From Streptomyces pseudovenezuelae (GTDB taxonomy: Bacteria > Actinomycetota > Actinomycetes > Streptomycetales > Streptomycetaceae), in contig NZ_JARXVH010000001.1 in NCBI RefSeq assembly GCF_029892565.1, forward strand, positions 744,001-808,000: 64,000 nt of DNA, given 5' to 3'. Below are positions 60,120 through 64,000 of the stretch, piece by piece. The notes beneath the pieces are model-generated. The model saw nothing but the letters and a program-made list of their open reading frames with translations. It made no database searches and was not told the DNA's origin. Each line of letters begins with the position of its first letter. Within the stretch, counting starts at the first letter, position 1. Made by a program: the position numbers and the translations under genes.

Positions 60120-60646
60120 GCCACTTTCACCCTCTCCAGACGACCCGCCCAGCCGACCACCAGCACGAGCACTCCGTATGCGGTGTCCGCGGCGAGACTC
60201 ACCGCCAACTTCGCCTCAGTCCCCCCGGCGGGGATCTCGCCGGCGAGAACATGGGTGGCCTGGTGGTCGGAGACCAGTGCGACCACCGGGGTGGGGGCGG
60301 TTGTGTCGAAGGGCACGGTGACGGTGAGCTTGTCCGTCGTCAGCTTGAGCTCGTTGTTCCACGACGGCAGGTGCAGCAACTTCGGTTTGGGCTTCTCGTC
60401 GGACCCGAACTCGACCGCGTAGGCCAACGGTTCGGCGAGCGCGCCCGGTTCGTCGTCCACGGCCGCCACGGCGAGCTCACGGGCGTCGACCGGAAGGGTC
60501 GCGGTGCCGTCCGCGCCGAGGGAGACCCGCAACGGCAGGGCGGGGCCGACGAGTTCGGCCGCGTCGTTCGACGCGCTCGCGCCGGTGAGTGCCACCGCGC
60601 CCAGGACGTGGCAGGTGTCGACCGCGTACACCACGGAGAGCGCCAT
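60116..60646 (-). CDS. Small eCIS operon protein of unknown function
   Basis: A 176-residue protein with a beta-rich pattern. It opens MALSVVYAVDTCHVLGAVALTG and ends VLVLVVGWAGRLERVKVA, with regularly spaced short strands between (ELKLTTDKLTVTVPF, VVALVSDHQATHVLAG). No signal peptide or transmembrane helix is evident. It starts two bases after the stop of the upstream gene and overlaps the tape-measure gene by four bases, so it belongs to the operon. It may be a small structural or spike-associated component; no family is recognised. Confidence 0.65.
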   Translation of the reverse strand: MALSVVYAVDTCHVLGAVALTGASASNDAAELVGPALPLRVSLGADGTATLPVDARELAVAAVDDEPGALAEPLAYAVEFGSDEKPKPKLLHLPSWNNELKLTTDKLTVTVPFDTTAPTPVVALVSDHQATHVLAGEIPAGGTEAKLAVSLAADTAYGVLVLVVGWAGRLERVKVA

Positions 60647-60648
60647 CG

Positions 60649-61788
60649 TCAGCCACCGCCGTTCGTTGCCGAGACCGTCGCCACGACCAGGAAGTCGACC
60701 GCCCCCGGGCGTTCGACGACTTCGCCCGGGCTGTTCACGGGGTCGTACAGGCGCGCCCGGCACCTCACCCGCAGGTCGCCGTCCACCGTGGCCTCCGCGG
60801 GGATGTACAGCACCGATTCCTCCAGGGCGGGCGGGGTACGCGCGGCCAGGTGGACGTGCACGACGACCCGGCCGTCGGCGACCTGCTGTGCCGTGATGCC
60901 CGCAGGCAGCGGCAGCAGCATGCCGTCGGTGGCCGTCCCCGACGTCACCAGGGTGCTGCCCGCCGGCATCGTGCCCTCGAAGCTGCCCGCGATGGTCAGG
61001 TTGCCGTTGGCCGCCATGGTCAGCAACGGGTCGACCGTGCCGCCGCCCTGGTACAGGCCGAAGACCAGACTCGGCCGGTCGCCGCCGGACAGCACGATCG
61101 CGGGCTTGCCCTCCTGGGCCTCCTGGCCCGTGCGCAGGGTCAGGGAGCCCGACTGGGCCGAGACGATGTCCGCGCGCACTCCGGAGAACCGCACCGGAAC
61201 CCCGCGCGCCTCGGTCTCGACGTCGCTGAAGTGGCCGCCCGCCCAGCGGACGTAGCCCAGCAGGATGCGCCACACGGCCGGTGGGGCGGCCAACTGGGCG
61301 CCGATCGCGGGTGGTTGCTGCTCGGCCACCGTCCGCTCGTCGCCGAGTCGCCCGAAGGAGATCTCGTACGAGTCCTCCACCCGTGTGCTCGCGCCGGTAC
61401 CGCCGCACGAGTCCGGGCGCGCGGACGTGGCCGGTTCCCGGTCGGCCGCGGCGAGGAAGACCGGATAGGGCTCTTTCTCACTCGGGTCCGCGCCGTTGAC
61501 CTCTTCGAAGTCGCTCTCCCGCAGCACGACCGGGTCGGTGAGGACCACCTCGCGGCCGGTGCCGTCGACGGCGTACCCGGGCGACACCCGCACCTCGACG
61601 TACCGCGCGTTGGTCAACGGGTCGGTACGCGGTTCGGTGGCGAGGGCGAGCCCTTCGGCGACGCCCCACTCGTGCAGGTGCCGGGCGTGCCGGGCGGACT
61701 GGCCGCGCGCGTACTCGACCGTCGCCGACAGGTCCGCGGCGGCCAGCACCTGGCCCTCGTGGAACGCGGGGCGCATCGGGCCCGTCAT
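60649..61788 (-). CDS. eCIS operon structural-type protein, fibre or baseplate associated
   Basis: A 379-residue protein. Residues 9-85 (FHEGQVLAAADLSATVEYARG, then HEWGVAEGLAL and SPGYAVDGTGREVVL) form a domain also found at the start of the next protein in the operon. The middle and C-terminal parts are Gly/Thr/Ser-rich with beta-strand repeats (PLLTMAANGNLTIAGSFEG), as in tail-fibre or surface-exposed phage-tail proteins. It overlaps its neighbour upstream by four bases (ATGA) and is followed after two bases by the small gene. The role in the particle is inferred. Confidence 0.65.
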   Translation of the reverse strand: MTGPMRPAFHEGQVLAAADLSATVEYARGQSARHARHLHEWGVAEGLALATEPRTDPLTNARYVEVRVSPGYAVDGTGREVVLTDPVVLRESDFEEVNGADPSEKEPYPVFLAAADREPATSARPDSCGGTGASTRVEDSYEISFGRLGDERTVAEQQPPAIGAQLAAPPAVWRILLGYVRWAGGHFSDVETEARGVPVRFSGVRADIVSAQSGSLTLRTGQEAQEGKPAIVLSGGDRPSLVFGLYQGGGTVDPLLTMAANGNLTIAGSFEGTMPAGSTLVTSGTATDGMLLPLPAGITAQQVADGRVVVHVHLAARTPPALEESVLYIPAEATVDGDLRVRCRARLYDPVNSPGEVVERPGAVDFLVVATVSATNGGG

Positions 61789-63833
61789 GGTGTCTCACCG
61801 GGCTTCCTGGTACGGGAGGACCGGGTCCGCTTCGCCGGGGGTTTGGCGGGAGCCTTGGCCGGCTCGGCGGTTGGGGCGGGCTCGGTTGACTGGGCGTCGT
61901 CGCCCTGCGGTGCGTCGCCGCCCCGTGGCGCGTCGTCGCCATGCGGTGCCCCTTCGAGCTCCTCCAGCCGGGGTCCGAGCCGCTCCGGCAGCTGCTCCGC
62001 CACCTGGCTCACCTGCTGCTGTGCGTTGCCCAGTTGCGCGCGTAGTCCCTCCAACGCCGCGTTCAGATCGGCCACTTGCGTCCTGACCATGGCCAGTTCC
62101 TGCATGCTGTCGGTCACTTCGCTGGGGGTCGTGTAGACCTGCTCGTGCAGAGCCTTGGGCGGGGTCTCGCCGGGGGCCCGGGTGAGCAGCAGGGAGAGCA
62201 TCTCCTCCAGGTCACCGGTGCGTGGCCAGTCGTCGAGCAGTCCTTCGACGTACGGACGCGGCACGGGGCCCTGCGACGGGAGTTCCGGCTTCCGGTGGCA
62301 CGGCGGGGGCTCGCAGCACAGCCGCTCGGCCAGTTCCCGCAGCCGGTAGAGCTTGGGCAGCCACTCCCCGTACGCCGATCCGCCCGGCAGCACCTGTTCC
62401 CGGGTGGCGGAGCAGATCCGTACAACGTCACAGCCCTTCAGTTCGACGTACGCGAGCAGGACGTCGGTGTCGGTGCAGTCCCCGCACGGCGGGTTCAGCG
62501 TGGCGCACGCCGCGTCGGTCACGAACCTGCGTACCGCCACGGACAGTTCCGCGGCCGCCTCCGCGATCTGCTGCAGCTCGGCGATGGTCGCGGTCTCCAC
62601 GCTGTCCGGTGGTGGGGGCGGCAGAAGCGGTGGTACGTCGACGGCGGCTACGTTCTTGCGCAGCGTGCAGTCGGTGAGGCCGGGGCTCTGCTCCAGGCGG
62701 CCGAGGAGCCACTCCCGGATCAGGCTCAGGTCGGCGCGGAACTCCACCCGCAGCGCGTGACTGAGCGGTGTGCCCTGGGCGATCAGGCGTACTTCCAGCT
62801 GCGCGTCCGGGTCTCCGTTTTCCGGTACGACCCGCGCCGCGGTCTCGGTGACCACCGCGCGGGCGATGGATCGGCGCAGCGGATCCGGCCACGTGGCTTC
62901 CTCGTCGATGCCGCGCAGCCGGTCGCACGCCGAGCCCAGCGTACGGCGGGCGTCCTGGACCGACGCGAGGTCCTGGTACTGCTTCTTGAGCTGGCCCTGC
63001 CCGTTCGCGTCGTAGGTGTCGAACCGGGCGACGGCACTGGCCAGCGCGCGGACGTGCTCCGTCATCTCGCGGGCCGTGGCCGGTGGCAGTGCTCCCTCGC
63101 CGCCCGCGTTCTCGCTCAGCCAGGCGAGGGCGGCGGCGTACCGCTTGGCGTCGGAGGCGTCGAAACGGAAGGTACGGCCGGTGCCGGCGGACGCGGCGAA
63201 CAGGGCGTCGACGTAGTGGCCGAGCCGTCGGTCGCGGCTGCGGGCCTGGTCGGCCCGGACCAGATTGCCAATTCCGGCGAGCAGTTGGGTGCCGGGGTTG
63301 TGGCGATGGTCCTCGAAGTCACCGCCCTTGACGAGGAACCGGAAGCCCTCCTGGACCCGGGAGGGGACGCACCCCGGCGAGGGGCAGGGCTCCTCCGTGG
63401 CGTACGGCGCCACCGGCTCGACCGGCAGCTCCTGGTACCGCACGAAGAGGCCGTAGCGGCGTGCGCCGTCGTCGTCGCAGGGCTCCTGGCAGTCCACGCC
63501 GTGGCCGCTGACGCGCTGCTCCTGCACCAGGGCCCGCACGTCGACCTGTTCGGTGCAGGACACCACGATGTCGTTGCCCGCGCAGTCGAGGGCGTGCCCG
63601 GGGTGCACCGCCACGGTTCCGCCGCCGCAGGGATCGCAACTGACGCCGAGTCCGCAGATCACTCCCGGACCGGACAGCGAGCGGTTGTGCAGTCTGCCCT
63701 TCGCGGTCATGTAGTCGACGAGCAGGCTGAGGTCGTCCTCGGTCAGCAGTTGTCCTGCGAAGAAGCGAGGTCGTACGAAGGCGGAGGTACGGGTGGTGTC
63801 GCCCCCGCAGCCGCATCCGCAGTCGGTTCGCAT
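61785..63833 (-). CDS. Large eCIS operon protein with Cys-rich N-terminus
   Basis: A 682-residue protein. It opens with CGCGCGG (residues 5-11), followed by the shared domain RFFAGQLLTEDDLSLLVDYM, GVICGLGVSC and VHPGHALDCAGNDIVV. Proteins with this FFxGQLLTxDDL beginning are often found in eCIS and related tail-like loci. Helical middle regions with many Arg and Glu follow, then a coiled coil (VADLNAALEGLRAQLGNAQQ) and a Pro/Ala/Lys-rich tail. Additional CxxC pairs (CGDCTDTD, CCEPPPC) suggest metal or disulfide sites. ATG 63833 lies two bases after the stop of the preceding gene. The exact role is unknown. Confidence 0.7.
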   Translation of the reverse strand: MRTDCGCGCGGDTTRTSAFVRPRFFAGQLLTEDDLSLLVDYMTAKGRLHNRSLSGPGVICGLGVSCDPCGGGTVAVHPGHALDCAGNDIVVSCTEQVDVRALVQEQRVSGHGVDCQEPCDDDGARRYGLFVRYQELPVEPVAPYATEEPCPSPGCVPSRVQEGFRFLVKGGDFEDHRHNPGTQLLAGIGNLVRADQARSRDRRLGHYVDALFAASAGTGRTFRFDASDAKRYAAALAWLSENAGGEGALPPATAREMTEHVRALASAVARFDTYDANGQGQLKKQYQDLASVQDARRTLGSACDRLRGIDEEATWPDPLRRSIARAVVTETAARVVPENGDPDAQLEVRLIAQGTPLSHALRVEFRADLSLIREWLLGRLEQSPGLTDCTLRKNVAAVDVPPLLPPPPPDSVETATIAELQQIAEAAAELSVAVRRFVTDAACATLNPPCGDCTDTDVLLAYVELKGCDVVRICSATREQVLPGGSAYGEWLPKLYRLRELAERLCCEPPPCHRKPELPSQGPVPRPYVEGLLDDWPRTGDLEEMLSLLLTRAPGETPPKALHEQVYTTPSEVTDSMQELAMVRTQVADLNAALEGLRAQLGNAQQQVSQVAEQLPERLGPRLEELEGAPHGDDAPRGGDAPQGDDAQSTEPAPTAEPAKAPAKPPAKRTRSSRTRKPGETP

Positions 63834-63835
63834 GA

Positions 63836-64000
63836 TCAGCGCTCCTTCACGAAGAACCAGCTCTCGAAGACGTCCCCACCCAGACCGGTGCCGGACGTCC
63901 AGGGCCCGATGCCGGACGGCGGGATGTCGCAACCGCCGTGCCTGGCCGCCCCGTCGGAGTCGGTGGAATCAGTGGAATCAGTGGTACCGCCGGTCTCGGT
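63836..64000 (-). CDS. C-terminal fragment of an upstream eCIS operon gene
   Basis: The last 54 residues of a minus-strand gene whose start lies beyond the window. The visible part has a Thr/Ser/Asp repeat (TDSTDSTDSD), a HGGCDIPPSGIGPW segment and ends VFESWFFVKER. The stop codon is two bases before the next start, so it is in the same operon. The preserved frame and tight spacing make it real, but there is too little to name it; a baseplate-type protein would fit the position. Confidence 0.6.
   Translation of the reverse strand, partial: TETGGTTDSTDSTDSDGAARHGGCDIPPSGIGPWTSGTGLGGDVFESWFFVKER

Overview
The window is a stretch of chromosome from a Streptomyces-like actinomycete. The sequence is very GC-rich, with strong third-position G/C bias, many GTG starts, GGAGG-type ribosome sites and overlapping ATGA/GTGA gene junctions. 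The gene content is also typical of Streptomyces: bldA-type TTA codons, AraC/HxlR/LuxR regulators, LAL regulators and a Streptomyces-type trypsin. I see no rRNA, tRNA, CRISPR array, insertion sequence or transposase. Both ends cut through genes.

Left part (1-26000). The end of a 3-ketosphinganine-reductase-like SDR is followed by a divergent pair of IucA/IucC siderophore synthetases. Next come an exported von Willebrand A protein with a membrane-anchored partner, an HxlR regulator divergent from an AlaA-type aminotransferase, a large membrane protein coupled to a small coiled-coil protein, and a run of housekeeping and efflux genes. An NmrA/AraC pair and a DEDD exonuclease lead into the purine block. 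That block encodes a urate/xanthine permease, an 8-oxoguanine-type deaminase, urate oxidase, HIU hydrolase, OHCU decarboxylase, a small HTH regulator and an MTH1187-like protein. An MFS exporter divergent from an MmyB-type regulator closes this part.

Middle part (26100-51000). The glyoxylate branch of purine use is encoded by hydroxypyruvate isomerase, tartronate semialdehyde reductase and glyoxylate carboligase, with a catalase among them. One 29-bp element is shared by the hydroxypyruvate isomerase and glyoxylate carboligase promoters. A different palindrome is shared by the uricase-operon and catalase promoters, so uric acid degradation and removal of the peroxide it generates appear co-regulated. 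Further genes are two acyl-CoA ligases divergent from a GAF-LuxR regulator, a LAL regulator, a secreted trypsin, a LysE exporter, an AlkZ-like glycosylase, CorA, a TTA-containing lipoprotein gene coupled to a receptor kinase, and a second receptor kinase.

Right part (51200-64000). A 1233-residue protein combines a disordered N-terminus, a central hydrophobic helical region and a C-terminal HNH-type nuclease, and overlaps a small acidic candidate immunity gene. It faces, convergently, a tightly packed minus-strand operon that looks like part of an extracellular contractile injection system (eCIS): an AAA+ ATPase, a probable tape-measure protein, several structural-type proteins and a small coupled protein. 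The best candidate for an under-described system is this predicted nuclease cargo, its immunity gene and the adjoining eCIS operon.
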